This document shows positions 8,388 to 17,380 of a stretch of DNA of 64,000 bases, in pieces. Under the pieces are notes generated by a model that saw nothing but the letters and a program-made list of their open reading frames with translations, was not told the origin of the DNA and made no database searches. This DNA comes from an uncultured Bacteroidales bacterium. Its GTDB lineage: Bacteria > Bacteroidota > Bacteroidia > Bacteroidales > Paludibacteraceae. Location of the stretch: contig ONBH01000018.1 in assembly GCA_900316005.1 (NCBI GenBank), positions 1 to 64,000 on the forward strand, in the 5' to 3' direction. The position numbers and the translations under genes are program-made. How positions within the stretch are numbered: position 1 is the first letter of the stretch; each line of letters begins with the position of its first letter.

Positions 8388-8610
8388 ACTCCGCAAAGTC
8401 ATTCGGACCGTTTTTCTGCTGCCGGTCTATTTCTACCGCTATTGTATCTCGCCCTTCACGCCGCCATCGTGTCGCTATACGCCGACCTGTAGCCAATATA
8501 TGGTGGAAGCCGTACTGAAATATGGTATTTTTAAGGGCGGATGGCTGGGGCTGAAGCGCATTCTCCGATGCCACCCGTGGGGCGGATCGGGGTATGACCC
8601 GGTACCGTGA
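8380..8610 (+). CDS. yidD: membrane protein insertion efficiency factor YidD
   Basis: A 76-residue protein, with an amphipathic N-terminus and the family signature [20 protein letters not shown] followed by [21 protein letters not shown]. YidD assists YidC-dependent membrane protein insertion. The length is normal and the position after rnpA is conserved across bacteria. Confidence 0.93.
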   Translation: MDKLRKVIRTVFLLPVYFYRYCISPFTPPSCRYTPTCSQYMVEAVLKYGIFKGGWLGLKRILRCHPWGGSGYDPVP

Positions 8611-8660
8611 GAGTTGATAGTTGACAATTGATAGTTGACAATTGATAGTTGATAGTTGAC
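8609..8660 (+). repeat. degenerate 8-11 base word repeat before trmD
   Basis: Tandem words of the type GTTGATA and GTTGACAATT fill the whole spacer between yidD and the trmD start codon (ATG 8663). It belongs to the same kind of spacer as those at 21.8, 24.2, 30.3 and 33.8 kb. Confidence 0.7.
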
Positions 8661-8662
8661 CT

Positions 8663-9340
8663 ATGCGAATAGATATTATAACCTGTTGCCCTGAGTTGCT
8701 TGATTCGCCACTCAATCATTCAATCGTGCAGCGCGCCAAGGATAAAGGCTTGGCGGAGATTTTAGTGCACAATCTGCGCGATTACACCCTGGATAAGCAC
8801 CGCAAGGTGGATGACTATGCCTTTGGGTTCGGTGCCGGTATGGTGCTACAAATCGAACCTATTGACCGCTGTATCTCGCACCTGAAGGCAGAGCGTGACT
8901 ACGACGAGGTCATCTTTACGGCACCCGATGGAGAGCGTTTCACGCAGAAGACGGCGAATATGCTGTCGCTGAAGCAGAACCTCATCATCTTATGCGGACA
9001 TTACAAGGGTGTAGATCAGCGTGTGCGCGACCATTTTATCACCAAGGAATACACCATCGGTGACTTTGTATTGACCGGCGGCGAGATGCCTGCGGCAATT
9101 ATGACCGATGCGATTGTAAGGCTCTTGCCCGGTGCGCTCGGCGACGAGACCAGTGCGCTGAATGATAGTTTTCAGGATAACCTTCTGGAGCCCGGCGTCT
9201 ATACTCGCCCCGCCGAATACAAAGGTTGGCGTGTGCCCGATATTCTGCTATCGGGCCATCAGGCCAAGATCGATGAGTGGTTATACGAAGAGAGTCTCCG
9301 CCACACCAGGGAGCGGAGACCCGACTTGTTGGATGAGTAG
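8663..9340 (+). CDS. trmD: tRNA (guanine-N1-)-methyltransferase
   Basis: A 225-residue SPOUT methyltransferase that makes m1G37 in tRNA. Motifs: [11 protein letters not shown] start, [24 protein letters not shown], and the SAM-binding trefoil knot around [15 protein letters not shown]. The C-terminal helix region is normal. It is convergent with the pseudouridine synthase gene, 12 bases apart. Confidence 0.95.
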   Translation: MRIDIITCCPELLDSPLNHSIVQRAKDKGLAEILVHNLRDYTLDKHRKVDDYAFGFGAGMVLQIEPIDRCISHLKAERDYDEVIFTAPDGERFTQKTANMLSLKQNLIILCGHYKGVDQRVRDHFITKEYTIGDFVLTGGEMPAAIMTDAIVRLLPGALGDETSALNDSFQDNLLEPGVYTRPAEYKGWRVPDILLSGHQAKIDEWLYEESLRHTRERRPDLLDE

Positions 9341-9352
9341 TCTTTCAGTAGC

Positions 9353-10246
9353 TTAGTCTTCTACCAAGCGTAGGAACTCACGCGGTACGGCACTATCAAA
9401 CCGTACCGTTTTTTCTGTTACAGGGTGAATGAACTCTAAGATCTTGGCATGCAGGCAGAGCCGATCGATGGGGCTGTCATCGTTGCCATGACCATATTTG
9501 CGGTCGCCAATAACGGGGTGTCCTTTCGAGGCCAGATGTACGCGAATCTGGTTGGTGCGACCGGTCTCGAGGTTCAGTTCCACAAGCGAGCAGTCAGCTC
9601 CCTCGCGGATGACTTTGTAATTGGTGATGGCTAAATCACCGCCGTCATCAACGGGCGAACTATAGACCATGGCATTGCGTTTATCCTCGGTAAACCACGA
9701 GCGAATCTGTCCTTCTTTGGTATCAAAGATACCCTCAGCGACGGCAACGTAGGTGCGTTTGGTGACCAGTTCGCGCCAGTACTGACGCATATAGTGCTGC
9801 AGTTCGACAGACTTGGCAAAGACCAGCAGTCCGCTGGTTTCCCTATCCAGCCGATGCACGGTATAGATGCCGTTTCGCGGGTTCTGCTTGCGCACGTAGG
9901 CCTTTAGGATGGAGAAGACCGTCATCTCTGTGGACCCCGGATGGGTGGCGACCGTTAACAGGCCGGGTTTCTTATCCACGACGATGAGATGTTCGTCTTC
10001 GTAGATGAGTTTTAGTTTGGGGTGACGCAGCTCGATATTTCCCCTGCCGGCCAGGATGCTCACCCTGTCACCGTTCTTCAGCGGTGTGTCATGGCGTGTC
10101 TGTACGGTGCCGTTCACGCTAACCTGACGATGCCCGAGCAGGCTTTTGATGCCGGTGCGTGACATACCCCCCATCTTCACCATGAGAAAGGGCAGCAGGG
10201 TCGTCTCACCCTCCACCCGCAATACTGTATCTCGTTTTTGGGTCAT
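9353..10246 (-). CDS. RluA/RluD-family pseudouridine synthase
   Basis: A 297-residue enzyme. An S4-like RNA-binding domain at about 18-66 (KSLLGHRQVSVNG) is followed by the synthase domain with HRLDRETSGLL at 131-141; Asp134 is the expected catalytic residue. Later motifs (TGRTNQIRVHLAS, HPVIGDRKYG, CLHA) are intact. The substrate, rRNA or tRNA, cannot be decided from sequence. An upstream spacer of AATTATCAACT words separates it from the gene at 10278-11045. Confidence 0.9.
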   Translation of the reverse strand: MTQKRDTVLRVEGETTLLPFLMVKMGGMSRTGIKSLLGHRQVSVNGTVQTRHDTPLKNGDRVSILAGRGNIELRHPKLKLIYEDEHLIVVDKKPGLLTVATHPGSTEMTVFSILKAYVRKQNPRNGIYTVHRLDRETSGLLVFAKSVELQHYMRQYWRELVTKRTYVAVAEGIFDTKEGQIRSWFTEDKRNAMVYSSPVDDGGDLAITNYKVIREGADCSLVELNLETGRTNQIRVHLASKGHPVIGDRKYGHGNDDSPIDRLCLHAKILEFIHPVTEKTVRFDSAVPREFLRLVED

Positions 10247-10277
10247 AGCAGAAATATCAATTATTAACTTTCAATTA

Positions 10278-11045
10278 TCAACTATCTTGCCGCGCCCAGC
10301 CATAATTGGATGGTTTCGTCATCCGAATCCAAGCTATCTGTGCGCGCGCGTTTATAATAAGGAATACCACGAACAGCAGTATCGAGAACAGGTTGCCTAC
10401 GACGACGTAAAAGGCTATGCCTGCGGCGCTATAGATTACCCAGTGAATCCAGGCATCGTTGCGCTGGCGAATCATGAGTATATTTGCCAGCAGCGAGGAT
10501 GCAATCATCGTTCCGCCCAGGAGTTTAATGAGCATGTCATCGCACCAGCCGTCGTGGTTAATCAGGAGTGTCACCAGCACGTAGTCAAGCACCACAACGG
10601 CCACAAATACCAGCACGATCATTAGGAACTTGTGTTTATCCACAAAGGTAGGCTCCAGAGGTTTGTCTTCCTTCACCAGTCCCAGCGTGCTCTGCCGCCA
10701 GGCGCGTAGAGACAGCACCATAAACGGAATGAACACGAGGGTGTAGAGCATGACCAAGTCCATATTACCCTGCAAATAGAACTGCCATGCTAATAGTAGC
10801 GACATGACGATGCCGAGTATGAACCCGGTGTAGTTCTTCGGGTTGCGGATGGTCAGCACGTAGGCAACGCCGACAACCGAGGCGGGAATACCTACGAGGA
10901 AGGCAGGATCGTGCCATTGCAGCAGCACGCCTCTGAGTGAATCTATCAGGCTCTCGGCTGCAAAGAGCATGAGAAAGAATACGCCGAATATGGCGCAACT
11001 GGTGAGCAGCATCTTGCCTAATTCTTTATATAACACTGACCGCAT
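10278..11045 (-). CDS. multi-pass membrane protein, PnuC-like
   Basis: A 255-residue protein with about seven hydrophobic segments. The last third (repeated small-residue helices, NDAWIHWVIYS, then VVVGNLFSILLFVVFL and a basic end) resembles the nicotinamide mononucleotide/riboside transporter family PnuC in the arrangement of W residues and helices. The N-terminal half is less typical. If correct it would import NAD precursors. The alternative is an unrelated small polytopic protein. The gene ends just before the word-repeat spacer in front of the pseudouridine synthase. Confidence 0.5.
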   Translation of the reverse strand: MRSVLYKELGKMLLTSCAIFGVFFLMLFAAESLIDSLRGVLLQWHDPAFLVGIPASVVGVAYVLTIRNPKNYTGFILGIVMSLLLAWQFYLQGNMDLVMLYTLVFIPFMVLSLRAWRQSTLGLVKEDKPLEPTFVDKHKFLMIVLVFVAVVVLDYVLVTLLINHDGWCDDMLIKLLGGTMIASSLLANILMIRQRNDAWIHWVIYSAAGIAFYVVVGNLFSILLFVVFLIINARAQIAWIRMTKPSNYGWARQDS

Positions 11046-11080
11046 GAATCTTGAATCTTAAATATTAAATCTCAAATAGA

Positions 11081-11114
11081 AAAAAAGGTGGGCATCGTTT
11101 GCCCACCTTTTTTC
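11081..11114 (-). terminator. intrinsic terminator after rpmE2
   Basis: AAAGGTGGGCA and TGCCCACCTTT form an 11-bp stem with a short loop, followed on the minus strand by TTTTTT. It lies directly after the L31 stop codon. Confidence 0.9.
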
Positions 11115-11372
11115 TTAGTGCTTGCGCTGGCGGTTGCCATAGCGGGACATGAACTTGTCCACACGACCGGCGGTGTCCACCAGTTTCGACTTACCCGTAT
11201 AGAAGGGGTGCGAAGTGTTCGAAATCTCCAGCTTGATGAGGGGATAGGTCTGACCATCAATCTCGATGGAGTCTTTGGTAGCAGCGGTAGAACGGCTGAA
11301 GAACTGTGTGCCGTCTGACATGTCCTTGAATACTACGACGCGGTAGTTATCGGGATGAATACCTTGTTTCAT
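11115..11372 (-). CDS. rpmE2: 50S ribosomal protein L31 type B
   Basis: An 85-residue protein starting [11 protein letters not shown], with [21 protein letters not shown] typical of L31. It lacks the CxxC zinc site, so it is the zinc-independent type B form. A strong terminator follows. Upstream, 27 bases separate it from the rplI stop, so it may be read with the S6-S18-L9 operon. Confidence 0.95.
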   Translation of the reverse strand: MKQGIHPDNYRVVVFKDMSDGTQFFSRSTAATKDSIEIDGQTYPLIKLEISNTSHPFYTGKSKLVDTAGRVDKFMSRYGNRQRKH

Positions 11373-11399
11373 AACGTTCTTTCTTTAATTAAAGGGTTA

Positions 11400-11843
11400 T
11401 TACTCGGCCGCAACTACATTCAGTTTGATTTCAGCCTTTACTTCACGGTGCAGACGTGCGATAGCCACGTGCTCACCCAGTTCCTTAACGGCTTCCACGG
11501 TGATAATCTTCTTATCCACGTTCAGCCCTTGTGCTTCGAGCGCCTCGGCGATTTGGGCGGTCGTAACGGTACCAAAGATCTTGCCGTCTTCGTTAGCCTT
11601 AGCGGCAACGGTCAGCGTGATAGCAGCCAGTTTCTCGGCCATAGCCTGAGCGTCAGCGAGTTGCTGAGCCATCTTGCGTGCCTGCTGTTTGAGGTTCTCA
11701 GCCAGCTGTTTGCGGTTGCTCTCGTTGGCGATGATAGCCTGCTTGTTGGGGATAAGATAGTTACGTGCGTAACCGTCTTTTACCTTCACGATGTCGTTCT
11801 TGTAGCCCAGATTTGCTACATCTTGTATCAGAATGATTTCCAT
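11400..11843 (-). CDS. rplI: 50S ribosomal protein L9
   Basis: A 147-residue protein with the L9 start MEIILIQDVANLGYKNDIV and the conserved VKDGYARNYLIP, then a long helix and the C-terminal RNA-binding domain (KIFGTVTTAQIAEAL). ATG 11843 is chosen over 11858 because it matches the universal L9 N-terminus. Third gene of the rpsF-rpsR-rplI operon. Confidence 0.96.
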   Translation of the reverse strand: MEIILIQDVANLGYKNDIVKVKDGYARNYLIPNKQAIIANESNRKQLAENLKQQARKMAQQLADAQAMAEKLAAITLTVAAKANEDGKIFGTVTTAQIAEALEAQGLNVDKKIITVEAVKELGEHVAIARLHREVKAEIKLNVVAAE

Positions 11844-11844
11844 A

Positions 11845-11872
11845 ATGTCAATTTTCAATTATCAATTATCAA
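11845..11872 (-). repeat. AATTATC word repeat between rpsR and rplI
   Basis: TCAATTATCAATTATCAATTATT-type words fill the 29-base spacer between the rpsR stop and the rplI start, showing that such word repeats occur even inside a ribosomal protein operon. Confidence 0.6.
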
Positions 11873-12136
11873 TTATTTCATCATGTCCGTTACGTAGGGC
11901 AGCAATGCCAGATGACGGGCTTTCTTAACGGCCTGAGCGACTTTGCGCTGATATTTCAGGCTTGTACCGGTGATACGGCGGGGCAGAATCTTACCCTGCT
12001 CGTTGAGGAACTTCTTCAGGAACTCGGGGTCCTTGTAGTCGATGTACTTGATTCCGCTCTTGAGGAAACGGCAGTACTTTTTCTTCTTCTCTACACTCTG
12101 TTGCGGAGTCAGGTAGCGAACTTCTTCTTGTGCCAT
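11873..12136 (-). CDS. rpsR: 30S ribosomal protein S18
   Basis: An 87-residue basic protein with the S18 core ([20 protein letters not shown], then [17 protein letters not shown] and [11 protein letters not shown]). It binds 16S rRNA as a pair with S6. The gene begins two bases after the rpsF stop. Confidence 0.96.
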   Translation of the reverse strand: MAQEEVRYLTPQQSVEKKKKYCRFLKSGIKYIDYKDPEFLKKFLNEQGKILPRRITGTSLKYQRKVAQAVKKARHLALLPYVTDMMK

Positions 12137-12138
12137 AA

Positions 12139-12504
12139 TTAAGCCTCCTCTTCTTTAGCGGGTTCAACTTGTGCCGTTTTAGCGTGACGGCGTTTCTCAG
12201 CATACTCAAATGCGTACTTGTCCAGGCGGGTGGTGAGGAAACGCAATACACGTTCGTCACGACGATACGCAGTTTCGAGCGTCGCAATAACTGCGGGTTC
12301 TACATCAAATTGCAGCAAGGCGTAGAATCCCGTTGTTTTGCCTTGGATGGGGTAGGCGAGTTTGCGCAGTCCCCACTCCTCATGGTTCAGAATGGTGGCG
12401 CCATTCTCCTTGAGAAGGTTCTCGAACTTTTCTACCGCTTCCTTCATCTGGGCCTCAGACAAAACGGGAGTCAACACGAAAGCGGCTTCGTAATGGTTTA
12501 ACAT
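12139..12504 (-). CDS. rpsF: 30S ribosomal protein S6
   Basis: A 121-residue protein starting [17 protein letters not shown], with [23 protein letters not shown] typical of S6, and an acidic C-terminal tail of the kind seen in many S6 proteins. First gene of the rpsF-rpsR-rplI operon. A leader of about 84 bases separates it from the promoter. Confidence 0.96.
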   Translation of the reverse strand: MLNHYEAAFVLTPVLSEAQMKEAVEKFENLLKENGATILNHEEWGLRKLAYPIQGKTTGFYALLQFDVEPAVIATLETAYRRDERVLRFLTTRLDKYAFEYAEKRRHAKTAQVEPAKEEEA

Positions 12505-12591
12505 ACTGTTTTTTTGTTATTTTTAATTAAACTTTCTGCTTTTCATCTGCCTGATTTGATGCGTACCAAACCTTCCGGCGGAAAAAAGCGT

Positions 12592-12624
12592 GCAAAAGTA
12601 CTGCTTTTTTTTGATATATGCAAA
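12592..12624 (-). promoter_or_regulatory. promoter of the rpsF operon
   Basis: On the minus strand, TTTG (complement of 12621-12624), 20 bases, then TACTTTTGC (complement of 12592-12600). The predicted leader (about 12505-12588) starts with a CCGCCGGAAGG segment that can fold; I cannot say whether it is an S6:S18 autoregulatory site. Confidence 0.8.
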
Positions 12625-12698
12625 TATTTTTTGTACTTTTTTCTGAATTATGCTCTTTTCCATCATTTTGTGCGCTTTGCATAGCAATTTCAACAAAG

Positions 12699-12722
12699 AG
12701 AGACGGTCCGAAAACCGTCTCT
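12699..12722 (-). terminator. hairpin after trxA
   Basis: AGAGACGGT and ACCGTCTCT form a perfect 9-bp stem with a six-base loop. On the minus strand it is followed only by TTTG, so termination strength is uncertain. It lies about 50 bases after the trxA stop. Confidence 0.5.
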
Positions 12723-12773
12723 ACACGTATCGAACGACATTTTGTCGTCGGGGTCTAAATTGATGTTGCCGGA

Positions 12774-13088
12774 TTAGAGCAGTGAGTCGAACAACGTTGC
12801 CAGGTCGGCCTTGCGGGCTGCGCCTACGTGGCGGTTGACGAGTTCGCCATTCTTGAAGAACAGCATCGTCGGGATGTTCATGATACCGAACTCCTCGCAG
12901 GTGTCGGGATTTTCATCCACATTGAGTTTACCTACGCGCACGCGTCCTTCGTATTCGTTGGAAAGTTCATCGATGATAGGCAGCATCATCTTGCAGGGGC
13001 CGCACCAGGGGGCCCACAAATCTACTACGAGGGGAGTACCCTCAGCCAATACCTCACGGAAATTGGCATCTGTAATTTCAATTGTCAT
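12774..13088 (-). CDS. trxA: thioredoxin
   Basis: A 104-residue thioredoxin with WAPWCGPCKMM (redox WCGPC at 28-32), the cis-proline loop NIPTMLFF and the usual C-terminal helix. It has no signal peptide, so it is cytosolic. It starts two bases after the Clp ATPase gene and should be its cotranscribed partner; reduction of damaged or oxidised proteins fits that pairing (inference). Confidence 0.95.
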   Translation of the reverse strand: MTIEITDANFREVLAEGTPLVVDLWAPWCGPCKMMLPIIDELSNEYEGRVRVGKLNVDENPDTCEEFGIMNIPTMLFFKNGELVNRHVGAARKADLATLFDSLL

Positions 13089-13090
13089 AA

Positions 13091-15340
13091 TTAGATGTTA
13101 TTTAATTTTATGGTTTTCTGATCGGGGTTACGGAGCAGTAGCTCGGTTAACGAATCCTCAAGATAGGTCTGCACGGCACGTTTGATGGGGCGTGCACCGT
13201 TCTTGGGATCGTATGCTTTGTCCAGGAGGGCGTCATATACCTGATCGCTGACGACAAGGCGGCGTCCGTTCTCCTTGAGGCGTTTCTGTAGTTTACCCAC
13301 CTCAATCTCCACAATGGTACGCAGTGTCTCGCGTGAGAGCGGAGCAAAGGAGATGATGTCGTCAATACGGTTGACGAACTCGGGCGGGAAAGTGCGCTCC
13401 AGAGCCTTGGTAATGGTCTTCTCGGCTACCTCAGGCGTTATCTCGCCTGCGCCGAAGCCGATACCGGCTCCGAAGTCGCGCAGTTGGCGGGTACCGACGT
13501 TGGAGGTAAGGATGATTACCGTGTTGCGGAAGTCAACCTGATGTCCCTGGCGGTCGGTCAGGCGGCCTTCATCCAGCAGTTGGAGCAGCACGTTGAAGAT
13601 ATCGGGGTGTGCCTTTTCTATCTCGTCAAACAGTACGATGGAGTAGGGTTTGCGGCGGACGGCTTCGGTGAGTTTGCCACCGTCCTCGTGTGCCACATAT
13701 CCCGGAGGCGCACCCACCAGCAGGCTGACGGTATGTTTCTCCATATACTCAGACATGTCGAAGCGAATCATAGCGTCCTTAGAGCCAAACATCTCCTCAG
13801 CGAGGCATTGAGTCAGATAGGTCTTACCAACGCCCGTAGGACCGAGGAAGAAGAAGGTTCCGATGGGTCGATTCGGGTCGCGCAGTCCCATACGCGAGCG
13901 CCGGATGGCTTTGACGAGTCGGTCGATGGCTTTATCCTGCCCGATGACGCGTTTCTTGAGGCGTGCATCCATCTGCAGCAGTTGTTCGTTCTCTTTCTTG
14001 GCTACGCGTTGTACGGGTACACCGGACATCTGGCTGACAACCTTGGCGATATCCTCAGCCGTGATGGTACGTTTGCCGCGCGAGCCGGCTTCGTCCATGG
14101 CATCGATGGCTTTGTCGGGCAGCACGCGATCGGACACATAGCGGTCGGTCAGCGACACGCAGGCCTGGAGGGCTTCATCGGTATATTGGCAATGATGGAA
14201 AGCCTCGTATCGTTTGCTGAGCTGACGCAGGATAGCGAGCGTCTCGGCGGTGGTGGTCGGTGCGACGGTTACCTTCTGGAAGCGGCGCTCCAGTGCACCA
14301 TCTTTCTCAATGGATGTACGGTATTCGGCTGTGGTGGTGGCACCGATGCACTGTACCTCTCCGCGCGCGAGCGCGGGCTTTAATATATTAGCTGCATCCA
14401 GCGAGCCCTGCGCATTACCGGCACCGATCAGGGTATGTATCTCATCCACGAAAAGAATGATATCCTTGTGATCTTTCAGCTCGGTCATCACATCCTTCAT
14501 GCGCTGTTCAAACTGTCCTCGGTAGGTCGTACCTGCCACCATGGATGCCAGGTCGAGGGCTACGATACGGCGGTCGGTAATCTGCTGTGCCAAGCCCTCA
14601 ACGATAGCCGATTTACCTGCGCCCGGTTCGCCAATCAGGATGGGGTTGTTCTTCTTGCGGCGGCTGAGGATTTGCAGAATGCGCTTTACCTCCTCTGTGC
14701 GTCCGACGAGCGGGTCCAGTTCTCCCTTGCGTGCCAGTGCGGTGAGGTCACGCCCGTACTTATCCAGCGTAGGGGTGTCAGACTTGGATTTACTCACCTT
14801 TTGCTTTTTGACGGATATATGTATCATCCCGTTGGTGAGTCGCGAGATGAAGCTGTCGTCATCCTCCTCATCATCGTCCTCTACGTCGTAGTCGGCAGCG
14901 GAGTTGTTGGGTTCGTGGTGCGGCTTGGGGTAGAGTTGCTCGATGCGCTCGTAGGTAATACCGTACTGCTCATTGAGATACGTTGACGGGAAGTTGACCC
15001 GTTCGCGCAGGATGGCAAGCAGCAGATGGAGTGTGCCGGGCACCTTAGCCTCGTACAGAGAGGCCTCAATATCCATCAGCCGCAAAATACGCAATGAGGT
15101 ACGCGAGATGGGTATCGTATCCGAACCGGATGCCATCTGACGGAAGCGCTGATCAATAGCGTTCTTCACCTTATCGGGATCCACACCCAGGTGTTCCAGC
15201 GCATTCCATGCTGTGCCGGTATGGTGCCTAAGGATTGCCAGCAGCAGGTGATACGATTCTATCTCAGGACTATTCAGCCGCTCGGCTTCTTGAATCGCGA
15301 GATTAAATACAGAATGCAGATTCGTTGTATATTCTTCCAT
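13091..15340 (-). CDS. Clp ATPase, ClpA/ClpC-like without M domain
   Basis: A 749-residue AAA+ unfoldase. A double Clp N-domain (1-140) and an acidic linker (145-165) are followed by AAA module 1 with Walker A GEPGAGKS (237-244), then module 2 with Walker A GPTGVGKT (500-507), SEYMEKH and the arginine finger region. Between [11 protein letters not shown] and [12 protein letters not shown] the coiled-coil middle domain of ClpB or ClpC is missing, giving a ClpA-like layout and length. A GIGF loop in module 2 looks like the ClpP-docking IGF/L loop, so a protease partner is likely. It lies between a porin gene (9 bases) and trxA (2 bases). Confidence 0.88.
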   Translation of the reverse strand: MEEYTTNLHSVFNLAIQEAERLNSPEIESYHLLLAILRHHTGTAWNALEHLGVDPDKVKNAIDQRFRQMASGSDTIPISRTSLRILRLMDIEASLYEAKVPGTLHLLLAILRERVNFPSTYLNEQYGITYERIEQLYPKPHHEPNNSAADYDVEDDDEEDDDSFISRLTNGMIHISVKKQKVSKSKSDTPTLDKYGRDLTALARKGELDPLVGRTEEVKRILQILSRRKKNNPILIGEPGAGKSAIVEGLAQQITDRRIVALDLASMVAGTTYRGQFEQRMKDVMTELKDHKDIILFVDEIHTLIGAGNAQGSLDAANILKPALARGEVQCIGATTTAEYRTSIEKDGALERRFQKVTVAPTTTAETLAILRQLSKRYEAFHHCQYTDEALQACVSLTDRYVSDRVLPDKAIDAMDEAGSRGKRTITAEDIAKVVSQMSGVPVQRVAKKENEQLLQMDARLKKRVIGQDKAIDRLVKAIRRSRMGLRDPNRPIGTFFFLGPTGVGKTYLTQCLAEEMFGSKDAMIRFDMSEYMEKHTVSLLVGAPPGYVAHEDGGKLTEAVRRKPYSIVLFDEIEKAHPDIFNVLLQLLDEGRLTDRQGHQVDFRNTVIILTSNVGTRQLRDFGAGIGFGAGEITPEVAEKTITKALERTFPPEFVNRIDDIISFAPLSRETLRTIVEIEVGKLQKRLKENGRRLVVSDQVYDALLDKAYDPKNGARPIKRAVQTYLEDSLTELLLRNPDQKTIKLNNI

Positions 15341-15349
15341 AGTTGTAAT

Positions 15350-17380
15350 TTATCGATAAAAATGCCATGCCAGTCCAGCCCTGAAAATATCCGGATTCAG
15401 CGGGTAGGCAGGCATTGAAAAATAATTCTTAGTCATAAATGTAGCATTGAAATGCTGGTACTGCACAAAGAAACGGAGTCGAATGAGTCGTACATAAAAA
15501 TTAGCATAGACGCTCATGATGGGCGAGTTGCCCACCTTTACCTCCGTCTGCACGCGGAACTGACCTGTGCAGGGGTCCAGTAGCGGTGCATAGTATGCCG
15601 TATTGTAGCGGATATCCACGCCTATCTGTGCATCCATCGCGCGGAACCACAATCCGTGGTAATACAGGTTGCTGTATAGTGCGAGTGTCGGCAGGGCAAT
15701 CTTTTCGGATGAGCTGTACTGATAAGCCACCGTGTTATCCAGGTTGATCCACGGCGTGGTAATATCCAATCCTAATTTGGCAGCCAGCACGCTGATATTA
15801 TGATCAGCCTGCTGAGGCAGACCATTGCCATCAAAATAGATAGCGTGGGTCAGGTTCTCATAGTCCACGTTTAGTCGGGGTTTGACCCAGGTTGTGGGAT
15901 ATGCTATCTCGCCCCCTACACGGAGTCGGAGGGGATCGGTGAAGTTATTATCCCACCGGCGATGGTTACCCATATAGTGCTGCACATACCAATCAGGTGT
16001 CTCGCGCGAGAAAGTGGCGCGTGCCAAAATGCGCATGGTGTCTTTGCCAACGCGGAAGTTGGCATCCAGGTGACCATTCACATTGAACTCACCTATCTTA
16101 TAACCTACTACGCAGACCTGTCCGCCGAAACCGTAATGGATGATCTTACCACGGTTCTTGTATAGTTCGCCGCCTACAAAGGTGCTGTTGGACCAGGTGT
16201 ACTTGTACAGGCTATCGGGCATCAGGTGTATGGGGGTGGCGATGATGCTATCGAAAGGTGCATACATGCCGTTCGTGCCGCCGATAGTGAGGTCCTGGCC
16301 TGTCGGATAGAGATGGCGCTGACACTCATTGTAGGCATAGACGATAGCGCCGAACTTGAGCTTGGTATTGAACTCCTCCTCAAAGGTCACCGACAGTGTG
16401 TTGCGCAGCGTCAGCGTGGAGGCGGAGTCGTGCGTAGCCGTCGGGTTGCGGTAGCAATCGGTGTAATAATCCTGTTTGTCTTTCTCCACATAGCGCTTGT
16501 TGGCCTCACTGATATCAAATACATGGCGGAACGTTGTGACGGGCACGTGCACGATGCGCACCGAGTCCAACTCCTGCCAGCGCCCCGACTCGTCGCGTTC
16601 ACGGTAGTGGACGGTCTGTTCGCGCTGAACGGTGAGGCTGTAGTAATGGTTCAGGTAGCCGGACAGGTAGCGGAAACCGCTCATGCCATGCAGCTTGGTG
16701 GGGAAGTCCTCCGGCTCAAGGCCTGACGTCATATCGCTGACATTCTTCAGACCGCCGTTCTCAAAGTTAGAGAGCGTATTGAATGTAAAGGCCGCTTGCA
16801 GCGAATAGTGATCACCATTGAAGGAACCGAAGGCGGAGCCGTTGACGGTCTTGGCCTCCTGGTGCATATAGTGACCCGCACCGTTCAGGTAATTGATGGT
16901 AGCACCGATATTGGTTCGCGGCGAGAGGTTGCCGGTACAGAAGAACTGCAGGTCATTCTCCTCGTGGTACGAGGTAAATCCCTTCTTGTACGAGATGCCG
17001 GAATAGGGCGTAGTGGTATTGTAAAAACGCACATCTTGCGGCGTGATGGTATAGGGGTCATACGGGTCGCCGAAGATACTACCGGTCTTGTGCGTGCGGT
17101 CGAAGTAGATGGCCGACTGCACGGGCGATACAATATTGCCGTTGAAGGTATTGCAGATGGAGTAGTCGTATAGCACATCACGCATGGCGAAATTCAGGAA
17201 CGAACTATCTACTCGTCCCGTATCAGCCAAGGCAAGTGGGTGCGGTAATGTCCACGGTTTGATGACTGTCTTGAAGTCATCTTCTTTCTCGTGCGCCGCA
17301 GTCATGCCTACGGTCAAACAGGACAGCACTATCAATGCCGTCCTGCTCAACCGGTTGCGTATGTACCTGGCAAAACTCAC
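15350..17380 (-). CDS. putative outer-membrane porin (Porin_10 type)
   Basis: A 676-residue secreted protein: basic start, hydrophobic signal segment (about 11-29), then a series of amphipathic beta strands to a C-terminal aromatic/basic end (LAWHFYR). The length, the early DVLYDYSICNTFNGNIVSP segment and the strand pattern resemble the Bacteroidota putative porin family. It should form a beta barrel in the outer membrane; substrate unknown. Its start overlaps the GH57 stop by four bases, and the Clp gene follows after nine bases. Confidence 0.72.
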   Translation of the reverse strand: MSFARYIRNRLSRTALIVLSCLTVGMTAAHEKEDDFKTVIKPWTLPHPLALADTGRVDSSFLNFAMRDVLYDYSICNTFNGNIVSPVQSAIYFDRTHKTGSIFGDPYDPYTITPQDVRFYNTTTPYSGISYKKGFTSYHEENDLQFFCTGNLSPRTNIGATINYLNGAGHYMHQEAKTVNGSAFGSFNGDHYSLQAAFTFNTLSNFENGGLKNVSDMTSGLEPEDFPTKLHGMSGFRYLSGYLNHYYSLTVQREQTVHYRERDESGRWQELDSVRIVHVPVTTFRHVFDISEANKRYVEKDKQDYYTDCYRNPTATHDSASTLTLRNTLSVTFEEEFNTKLKFGAIVYAYNECQRHLYPTGQDLTIGGTNGMYAPFDSIIATPIHLMPDSLYKYTWSNSTFVGGELYKNRGKIIHYGFGGQVCVVGYKIGEFNVNGHLDANFRVGKDTMRILARATFSRETPDWYVQHYMGNHRRWDNNFTDPLRLRVGGEIAYPTTWVKPRLNVDYENLTHAIYFDGNGLPQQADHNISVLAAKLGLDITTPWINLDNTVAYQYSSSEKIALPTLALYSNLYYHGLWFRAMDAQIGVDIRYNTAYYAPLLDPCTGQFRVQTEVKVGNSPIMSVYANFYVRLIRLRFFVQYQHFNATFMTKNYFSMPAYPLNPDIFRAGLAWHFYR

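Noticed and set aside
12505..12588. S6:S18 autoregulatory leader motif before rpsF
   Set aside because: The leader has a foldable CCGCCGG segment, but I cannot demonstrate the defined binding motif by eye.
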